Assembly (NCBI RefSeq): GCF_000252855.1
Contig: NC_017045.1
Location: 310,001-374,000 of the forward strand
Direction of reading: 5' to 3'
From: Riemerella anatipestifer ATCC 11845 = DSM 15868
GTDB lineage: Bacteria; Bacteroidota; Bacteroidia; Flavobacteriales; Weeksellaceae
Length of the DNA stretch: 64,000 nt
Made by a program: the position numbers and the translations under genes. The notes beneath the pieces were generated by a model. The model worked only from the letters and a program-made list of their open reading frames with translations, was not told the DNA's origin and made no database searches. Numbering within the stretch: position 1 is the first letter of the stretch; every line of letters begins with the position of its first letter. This document shows, in pieces, positions 16,316 to 25,679 of the stretch.

Positions 16316-17845
16316 TTAAGAAAGAATTACATTCCCTGTCATTGCTTCAGGTTTCTCTATATTCATTACTTTTAAGATACTTGGTGCAATGTCGCCTAAT
16401 TTCCCTGGAGTTAAATTCCATACCTTGTCTTTATCCATAACAATAAGAGGAACTAAGTTGGTAGAATGTTGAGTATTAGGACTACCATCAGGATTTATCA
16501 TAACATCAGAGTTTCCATGGTCAGCTAGTATAAATACAGTATAACCATTTTCGTAAGCTGTAGTGGCTACTTTTTCTATACATTTATCTACAGTTTCGGC
16601 TGCTTTTACAGCTGCTTCAAAAACACCTGTGTGCCCTACCATATCAGTATTAGCAAAGTTAAGACAAACGAAATCTGCTGTTTTATTCTCTAGTTCAGGT
16701 ACAATTTTGTTGGTAATATCATAAGCAGACATTTCTGGTTTAAGGTCGTAGGTAGCCACATCTTTAGGGCTTGGACATAAGATTCTTTTTTCAGCATTAA
16801 ATTCTTTCTCTCTACCGCCTGAAAAAAAGAAAGTTACATGAGGATATTTCTCTGTTTCCGCGACTCTTATCTGTGATTTTCCATTTCGTTCTAGGACTTC
16901 TCCTAAAGTATCGCTTAAAACCTCTTCATCAAAAACAACCTTTACCTCTTTAAAATCTTTATCATAATTGGTAAGTGTGATGTAATGGAGTTTTAGTGGT
17001 GTCATACCAAAATCAGGAAATGCTTTCTGAGAAAGAACTTCGGTAATTTCTCTACCTCTATCGGTTCTAAAATTAAAACAGAATACCACATCATCGTTTT
17101 CTATCTTTGCAATAGGATTTCCGAGTTCATCTACACAAAGAATAGGTTTCAAAAACTCATCAGAAACACCTTCTTGATAAGATTTTTCTATGCTCTCTAC
17201 TACATTTTTGCTAGGTTTTCCCACAGCGTTTACCATCACATCATAAGCCAATTTTACCCTTTCCCATCTGCGGTCTCTATCCATTGCATAGTATCGCCCC
17301 ACAACGCTAGCAAGTTTCCCAGTTGTATTTTGCATATGTTCTGTAAGCTCTTTTATAAAGTCTTTTCCTGAGTGTGGGTCGCAATCCCTACCATCTGTAA
17401 AGGCGTGTACAAAAACATTATCTTTTAATCCAAAATCATTTGCTGCAGACAATAGTCCTTTTAAATGATTGATGTGAGAGTGAACTCCACCATTGGATAC
17501 TAAACCAATAAAATGTACTTTTTTACCATTTTCTTTGGCATAACTAAAGGCTTCTAAAATAGCCTTCTCTTGACCTAAAGTCTTATTTTCCACCGCCATA
17601 TTGAGCTTTACCAAATTCTGATAAACCACTCTTCCTGCTCCTAAATTCATATGACCTACTTCAGAATTTCCCATTTGTCCGTCTGGTAACCCTACGGCTA
17701 AGCCACTAGCTTCTAATGTGGTATTGGGAAATTTACTGTAACAGCTATCCATAAATGGTGTATGTGCTTGGGCAATTGCAGAAACTTTATCATCTGTACC
17801 TAATCCCCAACCGTCTAATATTGCTAAAAGTACTTTTTTTGACAT
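16316..17845 (-). CDS. gpmI: 2,3-bisphosphoglycerate-independent phosphoglycerate mutase
   Basis: Interconverts 3- and 2-phosphoglycerate in glycolysis using two Mn ions. At 509 residues it is a standard alkaline-phosphatase-fold iPGM. The phosphorylated serine is Ser61 in QMGNSEVGHMNLGAG. Metal-site blocks are LAILDGWG at the N-terminus, NTDMVGHTG and LADHGNSD near the C-terminus. The gene is convergent with gcvT. Confidence 0.96.
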   Translation of the reverse strand: MSKKVLLAILDGWGLGTDDKVSAIAQAHTPFMDSCYSKFPNTTLEASGLAVGLPDGQMGNSEVGHMNLGAGRVVYQNLVKLNMAVENKTLGQEKAILEAFSYAKENGKKVHFIGLVSNGGVHSHINHLKGLLSAANDFGLKDNVFVHAFTDGRDCDPHSGKDFIKELTEHMQNTTGKLASVVGRYYAMDRDRRWERVKLAYDVMVNAVGKPSKNVVESIEKSYQEGVSDEFLKPILCVDELGNPIAKIENDDVVFCFNFRTDRGREITEVLSQKAFPDFGMTPLKLHYITLTNYDKDFKEVKVVFDEEVLSDTLGEVLERNGKSQIRVAETEKYPHVTFFFSGGREKEFNAEKRILCPSPKDVATYDLKPEMSAYDITNKIVPELENKTADFVCLNFANTDMVGHTGVFEAAVKAAETVDKCIEKVATTAYENGYTVFILADHGNSDVMINPDGSPNTQHSTNLVPLIVMDKDKVWNLTPGKLGDIAPSILKVMNIEKPEAMTGNVILS

Positions 17846-17864
17846 AATATGTTGTATTTTCCTA

Positions 17865-17872
17865 CAAAATTA
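17865..17872 (-). promoter_or_regulatory. Putative -7 element of gpmI
   Basis: Read on the minus strand this is TAATTTTG, a TAnnTTTG match 20 bases upstream of the gpmI start. Confidence 0.45.
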
Positions 17873-18030
17873 CAAATTAAAACTTTTATGATAAGATATG
17901 TTTAATATCATATTTACACATAATTCTACTAAACATAGGCTTTCTCTGACTTTGCAAGTTGTTTAAATAATAAGTTTTGCTTATTTTCGTTCCTTTAAAT
18001 AAATACTAAAAACCTCATTTTAAAATCAAG

Positions 18031-20991
18031 ATGAATAAAAATAAAATATGGATAGCTACGGCGGTACTTTTTTTTGGACTTTCAGAAGGACAACAGTCAG
18101 CTGTTTTTAATCAAAAAAATACTTTTTCTTCGGATTTAGCGAGCCAACTCTACACCACTAAAGTTTTTGCGGCTTCTCAATATCAATACACTCAGCAATA
18201 TCTTTATCATCAGTCTTTAACTCAATCTCAAAAAGAGGTTGCTGGGTTTTACACTCATTTGATTGATGTTATTTTACAAAATCCTAATGCGGAAAAAGGG
18301 TTGGATACCTTCATAGCAAACCATCCTAATACAGAACATTTTGCAGAGGGACAAGCTCCTTTAGCTGATTTTTATTTAATAAAAAAAGATTTTCCAAAGG
18401 CATTAGAAATACTTAATAAATTAAATGTTAATCATTTATCATCTTCGGAACAGACCCAACATTCTTTAAAGCTAGGGTATGCTAAGTTTATGTCTGGCGA
18501 TTCAAAAGCGGCTATTAAGGATTTGGAGAACGCTTACACTTCTTCTGAAGATTCAGAAAAAGGAGACATCGCCTATATGCTAGGACATTTGTACTACACA
18601 GAAGGACAAACAGGAAAGGCTTTTGAATACTTTAACGAGATTAAAGACAAGGAAAAATACAGCAAAATAGTAAAGCCTTATTTTGTTCAGATGTATTTTA
18701 ATGATAAAAACTATGATTTAGCAATAGCTGAAGGAGAAATGCTTTTAAAAGAAAATTTAAGTAGTTCTTACAAATCCGAGGTTCATAAAATAATAGGAGA
18801 AAGCTATTTTATGAAAGGAGAATACAGAGCCGCATATCCTCACCTAAAGGTATTTTTAGACTCTAAAGAAGCTCCTAGTGAGTCCGATTTATACGAAATG
18901 GGGTTTGTAGCAGCACAAATGGGTTTGTATGATGAGGCGGTATCTTATTATAATCAGTTGGTTAATAGTCAGTCTGCTTTATCTCAAAATGCCTATTATC
19001 AGTTGGGAAATGCTTATTTAGAAACCAATAAAAAGCAAGAAGCTCTGTCTGCCTTCCGTTCTGCTTATCAGATGTCCTATGATGCCAAAGTTAAAAAGCT
19101 GGCTCATCTACAATATGCTAAATTAAGTTATGATATAGGAAACCCTTATGAATCTTCGTCTTCGGTGATACGGTCTTATATCCAAAATTACAAAGAGAGT
19201 TCTCCAGAAATGCAAACTTTGTTGGTGAAATCTTATCTTTATTCAGGTAATTATAAAGAGACTTTAAATGCTTTAAATCAGCTCAATACCAAAACTACTG
19301 AAACAGATAAAATAGAACAAGAAGTAGCCTATCTATTAGGAACGGAAGAATTTAATAAAGGGAATTACAAAGAAGCCGAACTATATTTTAAAAAGAGTTT
19401 AAAGTTTAATCATAATCAAGAGTTTTATCTAAAGGCTCAATATTGGTTGGCACAGACTTATTATCAGTTAGAAGATTACCCTTCGGCTATTAGTTATTTT
19501 GAAAAACTACAAAAGACAGAAGGTAGCCTTGATGAACGCTCACAAATCAATTATGATTTAGGATACGCTTACTTTAAGAATAAAGATTTCGGTAAAGCTA
19601 AGGAATGCTTTAAACTTTACCTTAAAAATCCTAAAGCAGAGTTTAAAGCTGATGCGGAACTAAGACTAGCCGACACACACTATGCTGATAACGAACTAAA
19701 CGATGCTATCGCTATTTATAACAATGCCGAAACTTCCGATGAATATACGCTGTTCCAAAAGGCAATGGCGTTAGGCTTTAAAGGTGATACTGAAGCTAAA
19801 ATTTCAGAAATGAAAAAGTTAGTTGCTCAGTATCCTAACTCGGAGTATAAAGATGATGCTTTGTACGAAATAGGTACTGCCTATGCTGCTAATGATGAGT
19901 TTGCTCTTTCTAGCGAATACTTTGATAAAGTGGTTAAAACCAGTACAGATACTCATTTGGTAGCCAATGCAGAAATTTATATGGTACAAAATGATATCGA
20001 ACAAAACCAAGAAGCCAAAGCGTTTTCTGGAATAAAATCTTTAGCTAAAAAATATCAAAATACCGTTTATGCAGATAAGGTGTTAGCGGTAGCTCGTTCT
20101 CTTTATTTAAAAACTGGAGATACAGCAGGTTATCAAAACTTTGCTAAGAATTTAGGCGTTGGTCTAGACAAATCTGAAATAGACGAAATTAACTTATCTA
20201 CTGCAAGACAGCTTTACGCCAAAAAGCAGTACGAAAAAGCAATCCCTTACTACGAGAAATATTTAGCACAAAATGTTTCTAGCAATACAGCCTTCCAAGC
20301 TCAATACGAATTAGGAGAATCTTATTATCAAAGTGGAGATGATGCTAAAGCATTGAAATCATTCAATTTCGTAACGGCTTATCCTAATGATTATCAAGAG
20401 GAAGCAAGGATTCGTTCCGCTCAAATTCTTTTATCTAAAAATAAAGGAGAAGAAGCTGCAGAACATTTAGCCAAGTTAGTAGATTCTAATAACCCAAAAA
20501 TAAAATCTTTCGCTCAACAAGAGTTGATGAAATACTATGCTGATAAAAAAGACTTCGCTAAAGCAGAAACTTATGCAGGTTTAATTTTAAGTAATACCAA
20601 AAACTCACCTGCAGTGTTAGAACAGGCTAAAGTCATTAAAGCTAGAAGCCTTATGAACCAAGGGAAAGACAAAGAGGCTCAAAAATCTTATACAGATTTA
20701 GAAAAATCATCTAATCCTAGCGTAGCGGCGGAAGCCCTTTATGCTAAGGCTTATTATCAAAATAAAGCTAAAGCCTTTAAAAATAGTAATGAAAGTATCT
20801 TTAAACTCGCTAATAATTACGCTTCGGAGGAATATTGGGGAGCTAAATCTTTGGTATTGATGGCTAGAAACTATTTGGCGTTAAAGGACAAATATCAAGC
20901 GAGTTATACCTGTGACCAAGTGATAGCTAACTATCAAGACTTCCCTGATGTAGTGGCAGAAGCTAAGGAAGTCAAAAAAATGATTAAATAA
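18031..20991 (+). CDS. Large exported tetratricopeptide-repeat protein
   Basis: A 986-residue protein with a signal-like N-terminus (MNKNKIWIATAVLFFGLSEG) and TPR units across nearly the whole length (for example AYYQLGNAYLETNKKQEAL and INYDLGYAYFKNKDFGKA). TPR solenoids bind other proteins; a periplasmic scaffold role is likely. It is followed 30 bases later by an outer-membrane beta-barrel gene, so the two probably act together at the envelope. Partner and process are not identified. No enzyme domain is seen. Confidence 0.82.
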   Translation: MNKNKIWIATAVLFFGLSEGQQSAVFNQKNTFSSDLASQLYTTKVFAASQYQYTQQYLYHQSLTQSQKEVAGFYTHLIDVILQNPNAEKGLDTFIANHPNTEHFAEGQAPLADFYLIKKDFPKALEILNKLNVNHLSSSEQTQHSLKLGYAKFMSGDSKAAIKDLENAYTSSEDSEKGDIAYMLGHLYYTEGQTGKAFEYFNEIKDKEKYSKIVKPYFVQMYFNDKNYDLAIAEGEMLLKENLSSSYKSEVHKIIGESYFMKGEYRAAYPHLKVFLDSKEAPSESDLYEMGFVAAQMGLYDEAVSYYNQLVNSQSALSQNAYYQLGNAYLETNKKQEALSAFRSAYQMSYDAKVKKLAHLQYAKLSYDIGNPYESSSSVIRSYIQNYKESSPEMQTLLVKSYLYSGNYKETLNALNQLNTKTTETDKIEQEVAYLLGTEEFNKGNYKEAELYFKKSLKFNHNQEFYLKAQYWLAQTYYQLEDYPSAISYFEKLQKTEGSLDERSQINYDLGYAYFKNKDFGKAKECFKLYLKNPKAEFKADAELRLADTHYADNELNDAIAIYNNAETSDEYTLFQKAMALGFKGDTEAKISEMKKLVAQYPNSEYKDDALYEIGTAYAANDEFALSSEYFDKVVKTSTDTHLVANAEIYMVQNDIEQNQEAKAFSGIKSLAKKYQNTVYADKVLAVARSLYLKTGDTAGYQNFAKNLGVGLDKSEIDEINLSTARQLYAKKQYEKAIPYYEKYLAQNVSSNTAFQAQYELGESYYQSGDDAKALKSFNFVTAYPNDYQEEARIRSAQILLSKNKGEEAAEHLAKLVDSNNPKIKSFAQQELMKYYADKKDFAKAETYAGLILSNTKNSPAVLEQAKVIKARSLMNQGKDKEAQKSYTDLEKSSNPSVAAEALYAKAYYQNKAKAFKNSNESIFKLANNYASEEYWGAKSLVLMARNYLALKDKYQASYTCDQVIANYQDFPDVVAEAKEVKKMIK

Positions 20992-21021
20992 TTTTTAGCG
21001 ATTAAAAAACTAGAATTGAAA

Positions 21022-22791
21022 ATGAACAAACATAAAATAATAACACTAATATTGTTAGGTTGGGGAGGTATCTCGTTAGCTCAGATTAAAGAGGAAAAGC
21101 TTATCCTAGACCGCAAAAGAGAGCCCGAAGTTAAGCGTATAGAAAAAAAGAAAACTTCTGTAGCTCTAGAAAAAAATTATCCACCTGAAGAAAAACAGCA
21201 AGAGCCTATAAATTACGAAGTAGTAAATGTGCCTGTATTGTCAGATTTCAAAACTTCAGCAATACAAGGTGAAGATATTTCGCCAGAATTCAATAGAAAT
21301 TATCTAAGAAACTACTTTAGAATAGGTTATGGTAATTACAATCAATTTTTAGCCGATGCTAATGTTTCTGGTAAGATGCAAGATAATTTAGAGGTAGGGG
21401 CAAATGTGCATTATCTATCTAATGAAGGTTTAAAAAAGCAATATGCTTGGGATTCCTCGCAGAAACAAGCGGAAATTTCAGGATTTCTTAATCATTTTGG
21501 AGAAAAAGGCAAGGCTAATCTTACCACTTCCGTAGGTCTTAATGATTATAATTATTATGGCATCTATGCCTTGGTGCCTAACGCTGATGCTGATTTGGGA
21601 CAAAAATACAGTCGTTTTCAGATAAGTGGTAATTATGATTTTTACTCTAACGAAATTCTTAACGATATTACTGTAAAAACTTTGGCTATTAGAGATAGAT
21701 TTAAAGCTAATGAAAGTCAAATAGATGCTCTTGTAAATCTGTCTAAACACCATCTAAAATTAGGTCAAGATTTAGATGTTAATTTGGATTTGGGTGTAAA
21801 AATGGATATGGTAAACACTCAGTTTAATATTTTAAATCAGCACAACTCTCGTTATTTTGGTGGTGGATTATCGCCCAAAATCACTTTTAAAAAAGGTCAA
21901 TCTTACTTAAAGATTGGTTCTGGATTTAATTTGTTAAGTTCTAGTTTAACAAAACTGAATGAAACTCAACAAAAATCTAATCGTTTTTATTGGTTCCCTC
22001 AAGCGGAACTATTTGTGGCGACAACTCCAAAAGCTAATTTATATGGTGGGGTAGAGAGTGGGCTTCAATTCAATACTTATTCAAGATTATTGGAACAGAA
22101 TCCGTTTTTGGTATCAGATTTAGAATTAAAACCTACACATACTAAATACCAATTTTATTTTGGGGTGAAAGGAGTTGTTTCTGAACAAATTAAGTATGAT
22201 GTTAAAGCTAGTTACGGTAAATTGGATAATATGATGTTCTTTGGAGGTAACTCTTTGTTTTCTAATCTAATAGATGATAACTCAAGGCTAGGATATGATT
22301 ATGCTAATACTTTTTCTACCACTTATCACAACGGTACTCTTAGCCAAATTAAAGGTGAAATAGAGTACAAACCTCTAGCCTCTCTAGTTTTAGATGGAAA
22401 TATTCAGTTCCAAAAGTATAATTTAGAAAATAATGTCAATGTTTATTATAGACCATTGTTACAAGCATCAATAGGAGCAAAATATCAAACACTTAAAGAT
22501 AAATTATTGTTAGGATTTAGAGGCTTTTTTGTAAGTGATAGAATGGCTAATCGTTTTTCTATCAATCCTTCAGGTATCCTAATTTCTACTCCGATATACG
22601 CAGAAGAAGAGATTGATAACCAAAAAGTAGGTGGTTATGCAGATCTTAATATTTCAGCGGAATATCAGATTAACAAGAATTTCAGTATTTTTGCACTTGG
22701 TAATAATCTTTTAGGAGCTAATTACCAAAATTATTATGGTTATAAAGTTTTAGGTATGCAAATTATGGGTGGGCTTAAAATTAAATTTTAA
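21022..22791 (+). CDS. TonB-receptor-like outer-membrane beta-barrel protein
   Basis: A 589-residue envelope protein. The ATG at 21022 is chosen over a TTG two codons earlier. A signal peptide (KIITLILLGWGGISLAQ) is followed by a charged Lys/Glu/Pro-rich linker (to about residue 60), then alternating aromatic beta strands to the C-terminus, which ends in GGLKIKF, a usual barrel end with terminal Phe. There is no plug domain or TonB box, so it is not a normal TonB-dependent receptor. It likely forms a unit with the preceding TPR protein. Confidence 0.75.
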   Translation: MNKHKIITLILLGWGGISLAQIKEEKLILDRKREPEVKRIEKKKTSVALEKNYPPEEKQQEPINYEVVNVPVLSDFKTSAIQGEDISPEFNRNYLRNYFRIGYGNYNQFLADANVSGKMQDNLEVGANVHYLSNEGLKKQYAWDSSQKQAEISGFLNHFGEKGKANLTTSVGLNDYNYYGIYALVPNADADLGQKYSRFQISGNYDFYSNEILNDITVKTLAIRDRFKANESQIDALVNLSKHHLKLGQDLDVNLDLGVKMDMVNTQFNILNQHNSRYFGGGLSPKITFKKGQSYLKIGSGFNLLSSSLTKLNETQQKSNRFYWFPQAELFVATTPKANLYGGVESGLQFNTYSRLLEQNPFLVSDLELKPTHTKYQFYFGVKGVVSEQIKYDVKASYGKLDNMMFFGGNSLFSNLIDDNSRLGYDYANTFSTTYHNGTLSQIKGEIEYKPLASLVLDGNIQFQKYNLENNVNVYYRPLLQASIGAKYQTLKDKLLLGFRGFFVSDRMANRFSINPSGILISTPIYAEEEIDNQKVGGYADLNISAEYQINKNFSIFALGNNLLGANYQNYYGYKVLGMQIMGGLKIKF

Positions 22792-22807
22792 ATAAAAAAT
22801 AAGAGGG

Positions 22808-22877
22808 GCCCTATAGTTTAATGGATAGAATTAAAGATTCCGGTTCTTTAGGTTGAGGTTCGATTCCTCATAGGGCT
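22808..22877 (+). tRNA. tRNA-Arg (anticodon CCG)
   Basis: The acceptor arms GCCCTAT and ATAGGGC pair perfectly. The anticodon stem AAAGA/TCTTT encloses the loop TTCCGGT, giving anticodon CCG, and a GGTTCGATTCC-type T loop follows. CCA is not encoded. The 3' part, from about 22865, is duplicated at 32793 because the gene is the insertion site of the 9.9-kb element. The copy here is the complete, functional one. Confidence 0.93.
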
Positions 22878-22917
22878 ACAAACTACGCTTTTAGGCACTT
22901 TTCACGAAGTGCCTTTT
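22865..22917 (+). repeat. attL direct repeat (53 bp)
   Basis: Identical to 32793-32845. It starts inside the T arm of tRNA-Arg and ends in the T run of the tRNA terminator. Upstream, the intact tRNA sequence continues here, whereas attR diverges in the T loop. Confidence 0.95.
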
Positions 22918-22919
22918 TT
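22893..22919 (+). terminator. Terminator of tRNA-Arg, inside attL
   Basis: AGGCACTT and AAGTGCCT pair around the loop TTCACG and are followed by T residues. The same hairpin is present in attR (32821-32845), so both junctions keep a terminator. Confidence 0.85.
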
Positions 22920-23014
22920 AGTACCTTTTTGTTTGTAAATCCTCTGTTTATGGTATGTTTAAAAAATTAACCTCATTGCAACAGATTGCAATAGATTTTA
23001 GTAAAATGCACTTC

Positions 23015-23056
23015 GGTGGTAACAACGGTGGTAACAAATTTGGAATTGTTACCACC
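23015..23056. promoter_or_regulatory. Left integrase arm sites: three copies of GGTGGTAACAA
   Basis: Perfect copies are at 23015-23025 and 23027-23037 (direct, 12-bp pitch) and at 23046-23056 (inverted, TTGTTACCACC). Two more copies occur at the right end (32722, 32734). The inverted copy sits between the -33 and -7 elements of the integrase promoter. Confidence 0.72.
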
Positions 23057-23062
23057 AACTTA

Positions 23063-23070
23063 TATATTTG
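23063..23070 (+). promoter_or_regulatory. Integrase promoter -7 element
   Basis: TATATTTG with a TTTG at 23039-23042 spaced 20 bases. The inverted arm site lies in the spacer. Confidence 0.6.
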
Positions 23071-23074
23071 CCTC

Positions 23075-23086
23075 GTTGAATTGTAA
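23075..23086 (+). repeat. Leader motif GTTGAATTGTAA, copy 1
   Basis: This 12-mer lies in the 5' leader of the integrase gene, 12 bases before its ATG. It recurs at 25657 and 26880. Confidence 0.55.
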
Positions 23087-23098
23087 TATCCCCCTATA

Positions 23099-24454
23099 AT
23101 GGCAAATATCATTTTTTACCTAAGAGGCACTAAAGAGCCTAAAAAAGTTTATCTAAGGTACAGACCTAACAGGGATTTTGATTTACATATAAACACCCCC
23201 TTTGTTATCCATTCTGAAAATTGGGACGACACAACCAAGCAATGGGACACCTCCCAAATCGTTAAAGGGGCAAAAACCATAGAGACCAAAAAACAAAACG
23301 CAGAAATTTTAGATTTCAACAAGCGTATAGAGACCTTTAAGCTAGATATATCTAACCAGATAGATAATAACCTTAACCTAACCGCTCCACAACTTAAAGA
23401 GCATTTAAAGGACTTTATTTTAAAACACTACTTCGCCCACAAGCTGGAGACAAAGAAGAAATACACTATCCCTGATAAACTAGACGCACTTATAGACTAC
23501 TACATACAATTTAGAAGTGTAGAGGATAAAACGCAGGGTAAAAAACCAATATCAGCAAACACCATTAAAAAATACAGAGGGCTAAAAAGTACCCTGATGA
23601 AGTTTAATAAGAACCTCATCGTAACGGATATAAATAATATCTTTCGTAACAAACTAGTAAAATGGTTTAATGAGCAAGGGTACACGGCACAAACCCAAAC
23701 TAAGTATTTGAAAGATATAAAAATGTTGTGCAAGTTTGCAGAAACCGAGCATAACATTAGCAAAGATGTTTTATCCTGGAAGATAGACCGCAACCCTGAT
23801 AATGTAACTAAGGGGCTTTACCTCAACTTTGATAAACTAGCTATCCTAGAAACGCTAGACCTTACAGGCAGTTTAGATGAGGTTAGAGATTGGCTTTTAA
23901 TTTCGTGTTATACAGCGTTAAGGGTTTCAGAACTTTTCAGCTTAGATACTGCCAATATAGTAGAAGACCCCAACGGTCGCAAGTTTATAAAGGTTATAGA
24001 GAAGAAAAACCGCAACGCAAAAGATAAGGGTATAAAGTACACGGCATTACTCCCTAAAGTAGTGGATATAATGAGCAAAAGAGGCGGTAAATTCCCTAAA
24101 GTGATAAGCGAACCATATTATAACCGTCAATTAAAAAAACTCTGCAAAATCGCAGGATTTGATGAGGTGGTACAAAGTGCAAAGATAGAAGCCACCGAGA
24201 ACGGAAACAGAAGAATAGAGGGCGAATATCCTTTTTATGAATTAGTAACCTCGCATATAGGAAGACAAACATCGGTTACTCTATTCGGGCAGTTTATGGA
24301 TACCGAAACTATGCAGATGATGACTAACCACCACGACAAAACCCTCCTAGAGCATTACAACAAAATAGATATAGACACTAAACAGCTACAAAAGGCAAAA
24401 AAGGTTTACGAAGCCTTTAAAAATATGAACATTACCCCTGAACAACTAAACTAA
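23099..24454 (+). CDS. Tyrosine integrase of the element
   Basis: A 451-residue site-specific recombinase that would insert and excise the element at tRNA-Arg. The N-terminal arm-binding domain (about 1-120) is followed by a SAM-like core-binding domain (about 125-225) and the catalytic domain. Catalytic residues are visible: Arg275 in ALRVSELFSLD, the His-x-x-Arg box HIGR (386-389), His412 in TNHHDKTLLEHY and the nucleophile Tyr420. It resembles Bacteroidota phage and conjugative-element integrases. Fic follows after 12 bases and is probably co-transcribed. The gene appears intact. Confidence 0.93.
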   Translation: MANIIFYLRGTKEPKKVYLRYRPNRDFDLHINTPFVIHSENWDDTTKQWDTSQIVKGAKTIETKKQNAEILDFNKRIETFKLDISNQIDNNLNLTAPQLKEHLKDFILKHYFAHKLETKKKYTIPDKLDALIDYYIQFRSVEDKTQGKKPISANTIKKYRGLKSTLMKFNKNLIVTDINNIFRNKLVKWFNEQGYTAQTQTKYLKDIKMLCKFAETEHNISKDVLSWKIDRNPDNVTKGLYLNFDKLAILETLDLTGSLDEVRDWLLISCYTALRVSELFSLDTANIVEDPNGRKFIKVIEKKNRNAKDKGIKYTALLPKVVDIMSKRGGKFPKVISEPYYNRQLKKLCKIAGFDEVVQSAKIEATENGNRRIEGEYPFYELVTSHIGRQTSVTLFGQFMDTETMQMMTNHHDKTLLEHYNKIDIDTKQLQKAKKVYEAFKNMNITPEQLN

Positions 24455-24466
24455 TACTTTAAGACA

Positions 24467-25528
24467 ATGGATTTTAATTTACCTCATCTACCGCCTACCG
24501 CAGAAATAGAGACCACCGCAGTATTAAAACAACTGACAAAGTCTCATAGATACCTAGCTGAACTAAAGGGGACGGTAAAGACGATACCCAACGAGCATAT
24601 TTTAATCAATACTCTAGCGTTGCAAGAGGCTAAAGATAGTAGCGAGATAGAAAATATAGTAACCACCCACGACGAACTATATAAAGAAAATATTTTAATA
24701 GAGACTAAAAACCCTGCAACAAAAGAAGTATATAACTATGCTCAAAGTTTAAAGTTAGGCTTTGAAATAGTGCGTAAAGAGGGGTTATTATTAAACAAAC
24801 ATATCATAGCTATACAGCAAGAATTAGAGCGAAATAATGCAGGATTTAGGACACAAGCAGGGACTAAATTAGTTAATTCTTTAGGCGAGGTAGTTTATAC
24901 CCCACCGCAAGAGACTAAGGCTATTTTAGACCTAATGGCAAACCTAGAAAGGTTCATCAATGATAATAGTTTTTCAGACTTAGACCCTTTGACTAAAATG
25001 GCGATTATACACTATCAGTTTGAGAGCATACACCCATTTTATGACGGTAACGGTAGAACAGGCAGGATTATAAATATTCTATACCTAGTATTGCAGGGAC
25101 TTTTAGATTTACCTGTATTGTATTTGAGCCGTTATATCACACAGAACAAACAGAAATATTATCAAGTATTGCAAGGGGTAAGAAGTGAGAACGATTGGGA
25201 AAGTCTTATTTTATACCTCATCAAAGGCGTTGAGGTTACAGCAATACAGACCATTGATTTAGTTCAAAATATAAAAACACTAATGCAGGAGACTAAATAT
25301 AAACTTCGTAACGATTTACCGAAGCTGTATAGTCAGGACTTGCTGAATAACCTATTTAAAAATCCTTACACTAAAATAGAGTTTTTGGAGAAAGATTTAG
25401 GGGTATCGTACCAAACCGCAAGAAAGTATTTAGAACTACTATCAGAACATAAGTATCTAAATAAAATACAGGTAGGTAAGTACAGCTACTATATCAATGA
25501 GCCACTACTAAATTTATTTATACAATAA
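24467..25528 (+). CDS. Fic family protein (class II, self-inhibited)
   Basis: A 353-residue Fic/DOC protein, expected to AMPylate or otherwise modify a target hydroxyl group. The complete motif HPFYDGNGRTGR is at 189-200 with the catalytic His189. An inhibitory motif of the S-x-x-x-E-N type is present N-terminal to it (Ser58, Glu62, Asn63), as in class II Fic proteins, so activity would be restrained by its own helix. The C-terminus forms a winged helix (LGVSYQTARKYLELL, about 300-345). It is encoded directly behind the integrase. As cargo it could act in stability or phage interference, which is inference. Confidence 0.92.
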   Translation: MDFNLPHLPPTAEIETTAVLKQLTKSHRYLAELKGTVKTIPNEHILINTLALQEAKDSSEIENIVTTHDELYKENILIETKNPATKEVYNYAQSLKLGFEIVRKEGLLLNKHIIAIQQELERNNAGFRTQAGTKLVNSLGEVVYTPPQETKAILDLMANLERFINDNSFSDLDPLTKMAIIHYQFESIHPFYDGNGRTGRIINILYLVLQGLLDLPVLYLSRYITQNKQKYYQVLQGVRSENDWESLILYLIKGVEVTAIQTIDLVQNIKTLMQETKYKLRNDLPKLYSQDLLNNLFKNPYTKIEFLEKDLGVSYQTARKYLELLSEHKYLNKIQVGKYSYYINEPLLNLFIQ

Positions 25529-25534
25529 CCCACC

Positions 25535-25604
25535 TTTATACAAAAACGCTGTTTTGCATAAACGAACCTCCTAACCTTTATGTAAAAACGCTGTTTTGTA
25601 TAAA
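25535..25604. promoter_or_regulatory. Two matched palindromes, 42 bp apart
   Basis: TTTATACAAAA...TTTTGCATAAA (25535-25562) and TTTATGTAAAA...TTTTGTATAAA (25577-25604) share the spacer ACGCTG and a trailing CGAA. The arms match 10 of 11 and 9 of 11. The pitch of 42 bp is four helical turns. They look like paired operators or hairpins between fic and the next gene. Confidence 0.6.
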
Positions 25605-25656
25605 CGAAAATAAGATAACGGTAAATAAACGCCCTTTTTTACCATATAAAAAAATT

Positions 25657-25668
25657 GTTGAATTGTAA
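25657..25668 (+). repeat. Leader motif GTTGAATTGTAA, copy 2
   Basis: It ends 11 bases before the ATG of the 25680 gene. The identity with copy 3 (26880) extends to 16 bases (AATTGTTGAATTGTAA, 25653-25668). Confidence 0.55.
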
Positions 25669-25679
25669 ACTTGAACACT

